Shown piece by piece: positions 50,959-60,638 of a stretch of DNA of 64,000 nucleotides. How positions within the stretch are numbered: the stretch's first letter is position 1; every line of letters begins with the position of its first letter. The stretch is from assembly GCA_030748955.1 (NCBI GenBank), contig JASMKZ010000003.1, positions 1 to 64,000 on the forward strand. The letters run 5' to 3'. The translations under genes and the position numbers were made by a program. The notes under the pieces were generated by a model. That model worked only from the letters and a program-made list of their open reading frames with translations, was not told the DNA's origin and made no database searches. Source of the stretch: Fidelibacterota bacterium (lineage in GTDB: Bacteria; Fidelibacterota; Marinisomatia; SCGC-AAA003-L08; D37C17).

Positions 50959-51960
50959 TTATTTAAACCCTTCAAGTTTACTGTATGCTTTGATAACATC
51001 TAATATACGCATGGCATGACAATGCCCATTATCGTACCAGGCTAATACTTTTACAATACTATTTCCACCTTTCATAGTGGCCTTAACATCAAATACCAAA
51101 GATCTTGGGTCTCCAATTATATCACTTGATACAATGGGATCATTGGTTATCCCTATAATATCAGGATATAACTCTGACGCTGCTATAATGGCACTGTTCA
51201 CATCTTCAATGCCAACTTTATCATCCTCAAAAGCAATTGATAAATCCAGCATTGAGCCTTTTTGCACCGGTACGTTTAATGCATTGCAATTGATTTTATC
51301 ATTTAATTCAGAGAATAATTTTATTATCCATTTTTCAGCTTCACTACTATTAGGGATAATATTTTCAGATGCTGATCGACTACATCTAAAATCAGCTCCA
51401 ACAGTATCCTGAAGCGATTGATCACTAGTATATGAGTGAATAGTAGTCATATTGACAGCATTAATGCCAAAAGGTAGTAGTGAATTAAGCAAATGTGCCA
51501 ACGCATTTAATGTTGATGAACCTGCAGATATTTTTCTATCTTGAAGCTTGATAGAGTCTTGGTTTATACCAAAAATAACCAGACGATCAATACTTTCGCT
51601 TGGGAGTGTAGAAACAATGACTCTCTTGGCCCCGGCATTCAGGTGACTATCCAGATATTCAGGACTATTAAATTTCCCCGTTGCATCAACAACAAAATCA
51701 ACATCAAATAAATCCCATGTCATCTCCCCAGGAGTAAATGCACTTAATATGCGGGAACGATAATTATTATTTATTAGATAGTTATTATCTAATGATACAT
51801 TTTTGGTATTTTCAAATTCTGTTTTAAGCAAATATTCAAGTATTTCAGGGTCTCCAATATCACTTATAGCAGAAATTTCGATATCATTATTCTTTAAAGA
51901 TTCACTATATAGTTTTCTCCCAATATTCCCAAATCCCATAAGTCCTAGTTTTATTGTCAT
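50959..51960 (-). CDS. GAPDH paralogue lacking the catalytic cysteine
   Basis: 333 aa; LMGFGNIGRKLY, SAGSSTLNALAHLL in place of SNASCTTNCLAP, HSYTSDQSLQDTVGADFRCSRSASENIIP. Confidence 0.88.
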   Translation of the reverse strand: MTIKLGLMGFGNIGRKLYSESLKNNDIEISAISDIGDPEILEYLLKTEFENTKNVSLDNNYLINNNYRSRILSAFTPGEMTWDLFDVDFVVDATGKFNSPEYLDSHLNAGAKRVIVSTLPSESIDRLVIFGINQDSIKLQDRKISAGSSTLNALAHLLNSLLPFGINAVNMTTIHSYTSDQSLQDTVGADFRCSRSASENIIPNSSEAEKWIIKLFSELNDKINCNALNVPVQKGSMLDLSIAFEDDKVGIEDVNSAIIAASELYPDIIGITNDPIVSSDIIGDPRSLVFDVKATMKGGNSIVKVLAWYDNGHCHAMRILDVIKAYSKLEGFK

Positions 51961-52082
51961 ACGTATCCTTTAGCGGTTTTATATAATAATTATTTTCATT
52001 ATATTGAAATTTATTATTATATTATTGATAACGAACCCTTAAATATAATCACAATTAAATATTAAAAACACTAATTAATTAT

Positions 52083-53078
52083 ATGAAATGCACGCTAAAA
52101 GATTTAGCCCGTGAAACAGGATTTTCCGTCTCAACTGTGTCACGCTTTCTCTGTGGTAAAAGGCGTTATTATAATCAAAAAGAAAAGTTGATTTTTGATA
52201 CAGCAAATAAATATAATTACCCATATATTCAAAACTTTTATAATAATGGAATAAAATTAAAAATATCTCTAATAACCACTATTCGAAAGGGTGAATTCTT
52301 TTCAGCATTACTATCAGATTTTCATCTAGCGGCAAAGAAAAGTAATTGTGATATTGAAGTAATAGATATTGAAAAAGATGATTTTATATACAATAAAATA
52401 GGATACTTTGCTGAGAATAAAGATGGATTATGCATATTATTCCCCGATTTAAATAAAGAAGATTGCAACATAATAGAATCCTATACCAATAAGATCCCTA
52501 TTTTATCACTTTCTCCAATTATAGATGCTTCCGTTAATACAATTACTTTTGATAATTATAAAGGTGGTTACCTCGCCGCAAAAAACTTAAAAGAGCTGGG
52601 TTATGAGAATATTGGAATAATTTCAGGCGATGATACTGTATTTGAAGCAGTTCAAAGAAGAAATGGATTTATAGATTATCTCGCATCTAATAACATGAAA
52701 TGTCAATGGGAATTTAAAGGCGACTATTCATTGGAATCAGGCAACAAAGCCTTTATAGATTTCCATAGCAAGAAGTTAAGTAATATAGGTATTTTTGGAG
52801 TGAATGATTATATGTGCTTTGGATTTATGAAATTGGCATTATTATCAGGCATCAATATTCCGGAAAAATTATCAATTATAGGATTTGACAATACGCCATT
52901 TTGCAATAATACAATACCAGAATTATCATCCATATCTACTGACTTTATTGAACTTGGAAAAAGATCCCTATCATCCCTTGAAAAATCTTTTATTAATTAT
53001 AATAAAACCGAACTTTTCACAAATTTAGTCCCAGTGGAACTTATAGAAAGATCCAGCACAAGAGACTTAATAAAATGA
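52083..53078 (+). CDS. LacI family transcriptional regulator
   Basis: 331 aa; TLKDLARETGFSVSTVSRFLCGKRRY HTH plus periplasmic-binding-like domain. Confidence 0.93.
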   Translation: MKCTLKDLARETGFSVSTVSRFLCGKRRYYNQKEKLIFDTANKYNYPYIQNFYNNGIKLKISLITTIRKGEFFSALLSDFHLAAKKSNCDIEVIDIEKDDFIYNKIGYFAENKDGLCILFPDLNKEDCNIIESYTNKIPILSLSPIIDASVNTITFDNYKGGYLAAKNLKELGYENIGIISGDDTVFEAVQRRNGFIDYLASNNMKCQWEFKGDYSLESGNKAFIDFHSKKLSNIGIFGVNDYMCFGFMKLALLSGINIPEKLSIIGFDNTPFCNNTIPELSSISTDFIELGKRSLSSLEKSFINYNKTELFTNLVPVELIERSSTRDLIK

Positions 53079-53989
53079 AAAGCATTCTTTTCATCTTCCT
53101 TTCATGTATTTTTGCAAACCTTCCATATCATAGCAACGCAGTCTGCTATGGCCCTTTTAGAGATGGGCAGAGCCCTGGAGGCATTGACCCAACAGAAAAA
53201 CAATTAACAGAAGATCTTAGAATTTTATCAAAATATTGGTCCGCTTTCAGGATGTACGGCAGCAGAGGAAGCACCGAGAAAGTTCTTAAAATAATAGAAA
53301 GTGAAAAAATAACTATAAAACTATTTTTAGGTGCATGGATAGCCAATGAAACTAAAGACTCAACGGCATCTGTATCCAATATGAAAGAACTTAATAAGAC
53401 AATAGAATTGGCAAATAAATACCCTGAAATTGTTGAGGCAATAATTATTGGCAATGAAACACAGGTTTTCTGGTCATGGAATAGAGTTAACTATAATACA
53501 TTGAAAAAATATATACGATATGTTAAATCAAAAACTAAACAACCAATAACTACGGCAGATGATTTCAATTTCTGGAACAAGCCTGAGGGGTTAGAACTGG
53601 GATCAGAAGTTGACTTTATCATGGTTCATATTCATCCATTGTGGGCAGGTGCTCTGCTGAATGATGCGCTTCCTTTTGTTTCAAGAATTTATGATGAAAT
53701 AAGTGTTCTATACCCTGATAAACAAATAGTAATAGGAGAAACAGGATGGGCTACTTCGGTGCATACTGAAGGCGAGCAGTCAGAGCTAATAAATGGAATC
53801 GCAGGCATCAAAGAGCAATTAATATTTTATAATTCAATAAATGACTGGTCAAGGGAAAACGGTGTCCTGTCATTCTTTTTTGAAGCTTTTGATGAAAAAT
53901 GGAAAGGTGGTGAGCATCCTAATGAAGTAGAAAAACATTGGGGCTTAATTTATTCGGATAGAAAACCAAAGCATAATCTCAAAAAATGA
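53075..53989 (+). CDS. Secreted GH17-like beta-1,3-glucanase
   Basis: 304 aa; VCYGPFRDGQSPGG, IIIGNETQVFW (acid/base), IVIGETGWATS (nucleophile), FFEAFDEKWKGG. Confidence 0.88.
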   Translation: MKSILFIFLSCIFANLPYHSNAVCYGPFRDGQSPGGIDPTEKQLTEDLRILSKYWSAFRMYGSRGSTEKVLKIIESEKITIKLFLGAWIANETKDSTASVSNMKELNKTIELANKYPEIVEAIIIGNETQVFWSWNRVNYNTLKKYIRYVKSKTKQPITTADDFNFWNKPEGLELGSEVDFIMVHIHPLWAGALLNDALPFVSRIYDEISVLYPDKQIVIGETGWATSVHTEGEQSELINGIAGIKEQLIFYNSINDWSRENGVLSFFFEAFDEKWKGGEHPNEVEKHWGLIYSDRKPKHNLKK

Positions 53990-55635
53990 AACTTATTTTC
54001 AAATATATTCCTTATGCTATCGTAGGAATATTTGCTTTTCAACAATGTGCAGACTCTACAACTAAAAAGAACTACAAAGGACTTGTTGTATCACAGGAGC
54101 AACAAGCTTCATGGATCCGGAATTTTAATCCCTTAACCCCCGGGGGATCTGCAAGGTGGCCAACAGCAGCAGGTATCTATGAACCCTTAATGATCTATAA
54201 TTCCATGAAAGGAAAATATATCCCTTGGCTGGCAGTTAAACATGAATGGAATGTAAGAAATGACATATTAATATTGGATATAAGAAAAGATGTCAGCTGG
54301 TCAGATAGTCAACCATTTTCAGGAAAGGATGTTTTATTTACTTTTAATTTGCTTAAGGAATTTCCTGCATTTGATATACGAGCCTTATGGTCATATCTGG
54401 AAAGTGTGAAACTATTAAATGAATACGAAGTGGAATTTACGTTCTCTTCTATTTACGTACCTGGCTTAGATGCCATTGTAGGTCAAACCATTGTTCCAGA
54501 GCATATATGGTCAAAAGTAGAAGATCCAATTAAGTTTACTAACCCAGACCCAGTAGGCACAGGCCCCTATACTGAAATATTAAAGTTTCAAAATCAAGTA
54601 TGGGAACTAGGGAAAAACCCAAATTACTGGCAACCGGGAAAACCCAAAGTAGAAAAACTTACCTTTCCCGCTTTCCCTACTAATGTCCAGGCTACGTATG
54701 CACTAATAAATGGAGAGGTAGACTGGGCTGGTAATTTTATCCCCGCAATTGATCGTATTTTTGTTGATAAGAATCCAGAGAATCATCATTATTGGTTTCC
54801 ACGTTCAGGTGGATCAATATTTTTATATCCAAATACTACAAAAAAACATTTAAACAATAAAGCATTCAGGAAGGCTATCAGCTATTCGATTGATAGAGAG
54901 TTGATTGCTAAAGTCGCCATGTATGATTATACAGTTCCTGCAGATATAACGGCACTGTCTGAAGGGATGTCAAGATGGAGAGAGAATAAAAAACGAAACG
55001 AAAACTGGAATAAATTCAATCGTGATAAAGCAATAAGTCTTTTAGATAGCTTGAAATATTCATTTTCAAAAGATAAAACTTCATATGACAATAATGAACT
55101 AGCTTTTGAGATTATTGTAGTGAGTGGCTGGTCAGATTGGATTCGTGCTGCACAAATAATTTCCAGAAACTTAAAAGCTATTGGAATTAATGCTTCAGTG
55201 CGTACCTATGATTTTGGTACTTGGTTCAGCAAGCTCCAAACAGGAGATTTTGACTTGGCAATTGCATGGGCTGAAAAAGGTAATACTCCTTATAATCTCT
55301 ATAGAGGCCTCATGTCACAAAAATTAGTAAAACCAATTGATGAAACTTCATCTCTCAATTGGCACAGATATGGCAATGCGGAAATAGATGTTTTGTGCCA
55401 GCAATATGAGAAGACATCAGATCCAAAATTGATAAAAAATATTATATTTAAAATGCAGGATATCTTTATTGAAAATCTGCCTGCAATCCCATTATTCTCT
55501 GAACCAAGCTGGGGTGAATACAATACATCTAGGTTTACAAATTTCCCCAATGAGCAAAATCCTTACGCACAGCTTTCTCCGAATAATGTCCCCGAAAATC
55601 TCTTAGTCCTTATCGAACTAGAGCCTGTTAAATGA
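53986..55635 (+). CDS. ABC transporter substrate-binding protein, family 5 (oligopeptide/oligosaccharide type)
   Basis: 549 aa; WSDSQPFSGKDVLFTFNLLKEFPA, DPVGTGPYTEI, NNKAFRKAISYSIDRELIAKVAM. Confidence 0.9.
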   Translation: MKLIFKYIPYAIVGIFAFQQCADSTTKKNYKGLVVSQEQQASWIRNFNPLTPGGSARWPTAAGIYEPLMIYNSMKGKYIPWLAVKHEWNVRNDILILDIRKDVSWSDSQPFSGKDVLFTFNLLKEFPAFDIRALWSYLESVKLLNEYEVEFTFSSIYVPGLDAIVGQTIVPEHIWSKVEDPIKFTNPDPVGTGPYTEILKFQNQVWELGKNPNYWQPGKPKVEKLTFPAFPTNVQATYALINGEVDWAGNFIPAIDRIFVDKNPENHHYWFPRSGGSIFLYPNTTKKHLNNKAFRKAISYSIDRELIAKVAMYDYTVPADITALSEGMSRWRENKKRNENWNKFNRDKAISLLDSLKYSFSKDKTSYDNNELAFEIIVVSGWSDWIRAAQIISRNLKAIGINASVRTYDFGTWFSKLQTGDFDLAIAWAEKGNTPYNLYRGLMSQKLVKPIDETSSLNWHRYGNAEIDVLCQQYEKTSDPKLIKNIIFKMQDIFIENLPAIPLFSEPSWGEYNTSRFTNFPNEQNPYAQLSPNNVPENLLVLIELEPVK

Positions 55636-56618
55636 ACACATCTGTACAATATTTATTAAAAAGACTCGGCATTTATACCATTGCAGGATGGGCTGCAGTT
55701 ACGTTGAATTTTTTCATCCCCCGTATGATGCCGGGCGACCCCGTTTCTGTAATGTTTGCAAGCTTTAGAGGAAAATTAAAACCAGAAGCAATAGAAGCTC
55801 TAAAGCAAACATTTGGCTTTACAGATGAACCACTCCTTAATAAATATATTAATTATTTGAGTCATTTATTGAAAGGGGATCTTGGTATATCGACGGCTTA
55901 TTTCCCTGAAAAGGTTTCATCCATTATATTGTCCGGTTTGGGATGGACACTATTATTAGTGGGTATTTCGCTTATAATATCATTTGTAATTGGCTCATTA
56001 ATAGGTATGATTATTGCATGGAAAAGAGATGGAAAACTAGATTCTATTCTGCCTCCTAGTTTTTCTTTTATTAGTTCATTTCCATATTTTTTTACAGCAA
56101 TGTTATTACTGTATTTTTTGGGCTTTAAATTAGGGTGGTTTCCAATAAGACATGCCTATAACTCAGATTTAATTCCAGGATTTAATATTGAATTTATAGT
56201 AAGCTGCCTACATCATGCTTTACTGCCTGCAAGCACACTGATTTTTATGGGAATAGGCGGCTGGATGCTCCAAATGAGAAATAATATGATAGGGACAATC
56301 TCCACAGACTATATTTCATTTGCCAAATCAAAAGGACTGTCTCAAAAGAGAATAATGATTTGGTATGCAGCTAAAAATGCGATTCTTCCAATTATTACAA
56401 GCTTTGGTATGGCAATAGGTTTTATTCTAAATGGTACGATATTGACAGAAATTATATTTTCATATCCTGGGCAAGGCTACATCCTATTTCAAGCAGTTCA
56501 AGCTCAAGATTTTCAATTAATGCAGGGAATATTTTTAACAATTACATTATCAGTACTTGCGGCTAATTGGTTAATTGATATTTTAGTTTTAATCTTAGAT
56601 CCACGTACAAGAAAATGA
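55632..56618 (+). CDS. ABC transporter permease (DppB-like)
   Basis: 328 aa; YLLKRLGIYTIAGWAAVTLNFFIPRMMPGDP. Confidence 0.93.
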   Translation: MNTSVQYLLKRLGIYTIAGWAAVTLNFFIPRMMPGDPVSVMFASFRGKLKPEAIEALKQTFGFTDEPLLNKYINYLSHLLKGDLGISTAYFPEKVSSIILSGLGWTLLLVGISLIISFVIGSLIGMIIAWKRDGKLDSILPPSFSFISSFPYFFTAMLLLYFLGFKLGWFPIRHAYNSDLIPGFNIEFIVSCLHHALLPASTLIFMGIGGWMLQMRNNMIGTISTDYISFAKSKGLSQKRIMIWYAAKNAILPIITSFGMAIGFILNGTILTEIIFSYPGQGYILFQAVQAQDFQLMQGIFLTITLSVLAANWLIDILVLILDPRTRK

Positions 56619-57529
56619 ATAGAACCTGGTATAATAGAATTTGGATTAATAATAAAGCCCGTTTGGGTATTATTATTGTAAGTATTTTCATAATAATTGC
56701 AGCCATAGGCCCTATCTTTTTTGAAGATCCAAACGCATATATTGACACACCATTATTGGAACCTTCATTTGTGCATCTATTTGGAACGACAGGACAGGGT
56801 CAGGATGTATTTGCACAGACTATCGCTGGAGCGAGGTCAACATTATTTATTGGATTTGGCACAGGAATTCTAGTTGTTTTACTTGGCTTAATAGTGGGTT
56901 CACTGTCTGGATATTTTGGAAGAAGAGTTGACAATGTATTATCGCTGATAATTAATATTTTCTTATTGATGCCTGGTTTACCTTTAATGGTCATAATTGC
57001 AGCCTGGCTTCCACCTGGTCCTTTTAGTATAATGGGGGTTTTAGTTTTTACCGGATGGGCATGGAATGCAAGGGTTCTTAGATCGCAGGTTCTTTCATTA
57101 AGAGAAAGGGATTTTGTAAATGCCTCAGTTGTTAGTGGAGAATCAAATATAAAAGTCATCATTTATCAAATATGGCCTCAAATGTTATCGCTAATAATGG
57201 CATCTTTTATCGGAGCTACAGTATATGCTATAGGCGCACAAGTTGGCTTAGAGTTTTTAGGACTAGGTGATGTTGATAAAGTAACCTGGGGCAATAACCT
57301 GTATTGGGCTACAAATGATCTTGCCCTTTTAACTGGTTCCTGGTGGACATTTGTACCAACAGGTTTATGTATTGCCCTGGTCAGTTTTGGACTGACTTTA
57401 ATTAATTATGGGATTGATGAAATTTCTAATCCCCGCTTATTATCAGAAAGAATTGTTAAATCAAGATTGCCTAACTTATTTAATCGAAATGGTTCTACAC
57501 CTGTAGCAAGGAAGCTTTTTGGAAAATAA
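56615..57529 (+). CDS. ABC transporter permease (DppC-like)
   Basis: 304 aa; HLFGTTGQGQDVFAQTIAGARSTLFIGFGTG; RSQVLSLRERDFVNASVVSGES. Confidence 0.93.
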   Translation: MNRTWYNRIWINNKARLGIIIVSIFIIIAAIGPIFFEDPNAYIDTPLLEPSFVHLFGTTGQGQDVFAQTIAGARSTLFIGFGTGILVVLLGLIVGSLSGYFGRRVDNVLSLIINIFLLMPGLPLMVIIAAWLPPGPFSIMGVLVFTGWAWNARVLRSQVLSLRERDFVNASVVSGESNIKVIIYQIWPQMLSLIMASFIGATVYAIGAQVGLEFLGLGDVDKVTWGNNLYWATNDLALLTGSWWTFVPTGLCIALVSFGLTLINYGIDEISNPRLLSERIVKSRLPNLFNRNGSTPVARKLFGK

Positions 57530-59156
57530 GATTTTAGATATCAATAAATTGAATGTTGATTACCTTACGGAAAGATCATCAATAAATGCGGTAAGAGATT
57601 TTTCCATGCATATTAATGAAAATGAAATTTTTGGACTTGTTGGAGAGTCTGGAAGTGGCAAGTCAACCGTCATCAAATCAATTCTACGCATTTTACCCGC
57701 ACCTGGAGTTATTACCAAAGGAGAAATCAGGTATAATAATCAAGATATTTTAGAATTTGACGAGTCAAAACTATCTTCCTTGCGGTGGAGTCATATTTCA
57801 GTTGTGAAGCAAAAAGCTTTAAACTCACTGAATCCATTATTGAAGATTAAGGAACAGATAATTGACACAATGCAAGCCCATGAACAGATAAGAACCAAGG
57901 ATGCCATACAAAGATGCAATGCGCTTATGGATCTTGTAGAAATTGACAGAAACTATCTTAACAGCTATCCGCATGAATTATCGGGAGGAATGAGGCAGAG
58001 AGTTGTCATTGCCATAGCCCTAGCATTAAAACCTAAATTGATTATTATGGATGAGCCTACCACTGCGTTGGATGTAGTGATTGAAAAAGAGATTATATTA
58101 AAAATATTGGATTTGAAATCTCAATTGGGCTTTTCTCTTCTATTTATAACTCATGATTTAAATCTTATTCTGGGGTTTGCTGATAGGGTTGGTGTGATGC
58201 TAGAGGGAGAATTAGTTGATATAGATTCAGCTGAAATAATAAAATCTGGAGGGAATAATGCGTATACAAAAAAGCTTATCAATTCTATTCCTGACCTTTC
58301 AAACTATAACCAATCCAAGACAAATAAAAATGAACCCGAGCTGATACATGTTAAGAATTTAATAAAATCCTACAGTAGACACTCAAGTATTTTTTCTTCA
58401 GATAAATTCCATGCAGTAGATGGGGTATCATTTAATGTTAATAAGAATGAAATTGTAGGGCTTGTTGGAGAGTCTGGAAGTGGTAAATCAACTATTTCTA
58501 AAATACTGACTAAATTAATTGATTTTGATGGTGGACAACTATTGTTCAATGGAGAGGATGTAAGTGGTATAACAAAAAGTAAAGATCTACTTGCTTATCG
58601 AAAAAAGGTCCAGATGATTTTTCAGGACCCATTTGCATCTTTAAATTCTATACACACTGTATATCACCATCTATCACGTCCTATTCTCATCCATAGACTC
58701 TATAATAAACATTCAAAGAAAGAGCGCGATGAAATGGTTTTAAAAGAGAGTATAGATATTTTAAAAGAAGTGAACCTTTCACCGCCTGAAGAATTTTTAT
58801 ATAAGTTTCCACATGAAATGTCAGGTGGCGAAAGGCAACGCATTGCCCTGGCAAGAGCGCTTCTTGTACAACCCCAAATAATCATTGCCGATGAACCTAC
58901 ATCCATGCTTGATATGTCAATACGTATGGAAATATTAGATTTGTTAAAAAGTCTTCAAGCTAAGAAAGGAATTTCTATACTATTTATAACACATGATATT
59001 GCTTCAGCTTGTTACTTGTCTAACAGATTGATCGTACTAAAAAATGGAAAAATAGTAGATTCCGGAGTTGTGAGTGAAATGATAAATAATCCAAAAGACA
59101 AGTATTCCAAGCTACTTATTGATTCATGTGAATCCGGCTGGTTTATTAATCAATAA
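57519..59156 (+). CDS. ABC transporter ATP-binding protein, two fused ATPase domains (DppD-DppF type)
   Basis: 545 aa; two Walker A GLVGESGSGKST; two signature motifs LSGGMRQRV and MSGGERQRI. Confidence 0.95.
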   Translation: MENKILDINKLNVDYLTERSSINAVRDFSMHINENEIFGLVGESGSGKSTVIKSILRILPAPGVITKGEIRYNNQDILEFDESKLSSLRWSHISVVKQKALNSLNPLLKIKEQIIDTMQAHEQIRTKDAIQRCNALMDLVEIDRNYLNSYPHELSGGMRQRVVIAIALALKPKLIIMDEPTTALDVVIEKEIILKILDLKSQLGFSLLFITHDLNLILGFADRVGVMLEGELVDIDSAEIIKSGGNNAYTKKLINSIPDLSNYNQSKTNKNEPELIHVKNLIKSYSRHSSIFSSDKFHAVDGVSFNVNKNEIVGLVGESGSGKSTISKILTKLIDFDGGQLLFNGEDVSGITKSKDLLAYRKKVQMIFQDPFASLNSIHTVYHHLSRPILIHRLYNKHSKKERDEMVLKESIDILKEVNLSPPEEFLYKFPHEMSGGERQRIALARALLVQPQIIIADEPTSMLDMSIRMEILDLLKSLQAKKGISILFITHDIASACYLSNRLIVLKNGKIVDSGVVSEMINNPKDKYSKLLIDSCESGWFINQ

Positions 59157-59166
59157 TATGATAATC

Positions 59167-59203
59167 AAAAAAAAGCCCTGCAGATGAAAGTAGGGCTTTT
59201 CTG
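59167..59203. terminator. Bidirectional intrinsic terminator between convergent genes
   Basis: AAAAGCCCT (59171-59179) / AGGGCTTTT (59192-59200), A-rich 5' and T-rich 3' flanks. Confidence 0.85.
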
Positions 59204-59240
59204 TATTAGATTTATTTAAGGTAAGTTTTTTCAATACATA

Positions 59241-60623
59241 TTATTTTTGGTAAATATTAATTTCATCTTTTAAAAACTTTTGGTACCATTTATATGAGCG
59301 TTTTGGAATTCTCTTTTGGGTATCAAAATCCACATGTATCAATCCAAAGCGATGATTGAGGCCTTCTGCCCATTCAAAATTATCCATCAACGACCAGCAG
59401 AAATATCCCTGTAGAGGCACTCCTTGATCAACAGCTTTTTTACAGGCATGAATGTGTGATTCTAAATATTCAATTCTTTTTACATCATTAATATCTTCCG
59501 TTTCTTGAATATCAGAATCATACGATGCGCCGTTTTCGGTAATAAATATACTTTTTGGCGAATAGTCCTTATTAATTCGGACTAGCAGCTCTTCTAGCCC
59601 CTGTGGGAAGACTTCCCAATCAAATTTTGTTTTCTCCCCTGGAACAATCTCCACAGGTAAATTTTTATGTTTTTCAGTTTTAGAACAACGAATTATTGCA
59701 CGAGAATAATAATTAATTCCAAGAAAATCTGTAGGTTCAGAAATTACCTTAAAATCATCATCCTTGATAAAGTCTAAACCCTGTGTTAACTTGCCCTCAT
59801 TTTTCCATGACTTTATAATATTTTCAGGATATTGATTGCCATACAGGGGTTCAAGGTACCAGGCATTGAAATATTCATCAAACAGCTGTGCAGCTTTTAT
59901 ATCAGCTTCACTTGATGATGCAGGATATGCCGGGTTTAAGTTAAGCGCAATACCCACTTTAGAATCCTTTGAATTTTCTCTAATTATAGGTACTGATAAA
60001 CCATGTGATAAAAGTAAATGATGATTCACAGCAAGTGTTTTTTCAAGAGATTTATGTCCTGGAGCATGTGTACCTTCATTGTATCCTAAATACGCAATAA
60101 TCCATGGTTCATTATGAGTAATCCAGTTTTTCACCCTGTCACCTAAATTATTAGTGATAATATCCACATAATCTAAAAAATACTCTATAGATTCTCTATC
60201 AACCCAACCACCTTTTTCCTGGAATTCTTGAGGAATATCCCAATGATTTAGGGTAACAAATGGATCAATATTTCTTGATAATAAATCATCAACCAACCTA
60301 TCGTAATATTCTATACCCTTTGGGTTTTCTTGTTTCAAATCACTTTGAACCACTCGAGGCCATGATATTGAGAACCTATACGAATTTACTCCCAGCTTTT
60401 CAAGCAGATCAAAATCTTCTTTCCATAGATTATAATGATCACATGCAATCTCAGCATGTTCCGTATCTTTTATTTTTCCAGGAGTTTTAGCGAATCTATC
60501 CCAAATAGATTCGAGTTTACCATCAGCATCAATATTGCCCTCAATTTGAAAACTTGATGTGGCAGTGCCCCATTTGAATCGGGGGTTGAAATCACGTTTT
60601 TTCATATCTTTTATTTTATACAT
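59241..60623 (-). CDS. GH1 beta-glucosidase
   Basis: 460 aa; FKWGTATSSFQIEG, NSYRFSISWPRV, ITHNEPW, IFITENGASYD, YFCWSLMDNFEWAEG. Confidence 0.97.
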   Translation of the reverse strand: MYKIKDMKKRDFNPRFKWGTATSSFQIEGNIDADGKLESIWDRFAKTPGKIKDTEHAEIACDHYNLWKEDFDLLEKLGVNSYRFSISWPRVVQSDLKQENPKGIEYYDRLVDDLLSRNIDPFVTLNHWDIPQEFQEKGGWVDRESIEYFLDYVDIITNNLGDRVKNWITHNEPWIIAYLGYNEGTHAPGHKSLEKTLAVNHHLLLSHGLSVPIIRENSKDSKVGIALNLNPAYPASSSEADIKAAQLFDEYFNAWYLEPLYGNQYPENIIKSWKNEGKLTQGLDFIKDDDFKVISEPTDFLGINYYSRAIIRCSKTEKHKNLPVEIVPGEKTKFDWEVFPQGLEELLVRINKDYSPKSIFITENGASYDSDIQETEDINDVKRIEYLESHIHACKKAVDQGVPLQGYFCWSLMDNFEWAEGLNHRFGLIHVDFDTQKRIPKRSYKWYQKFLKDEINIYQK

Positions 60624-60638
60624 TAGATAACTTATTAT

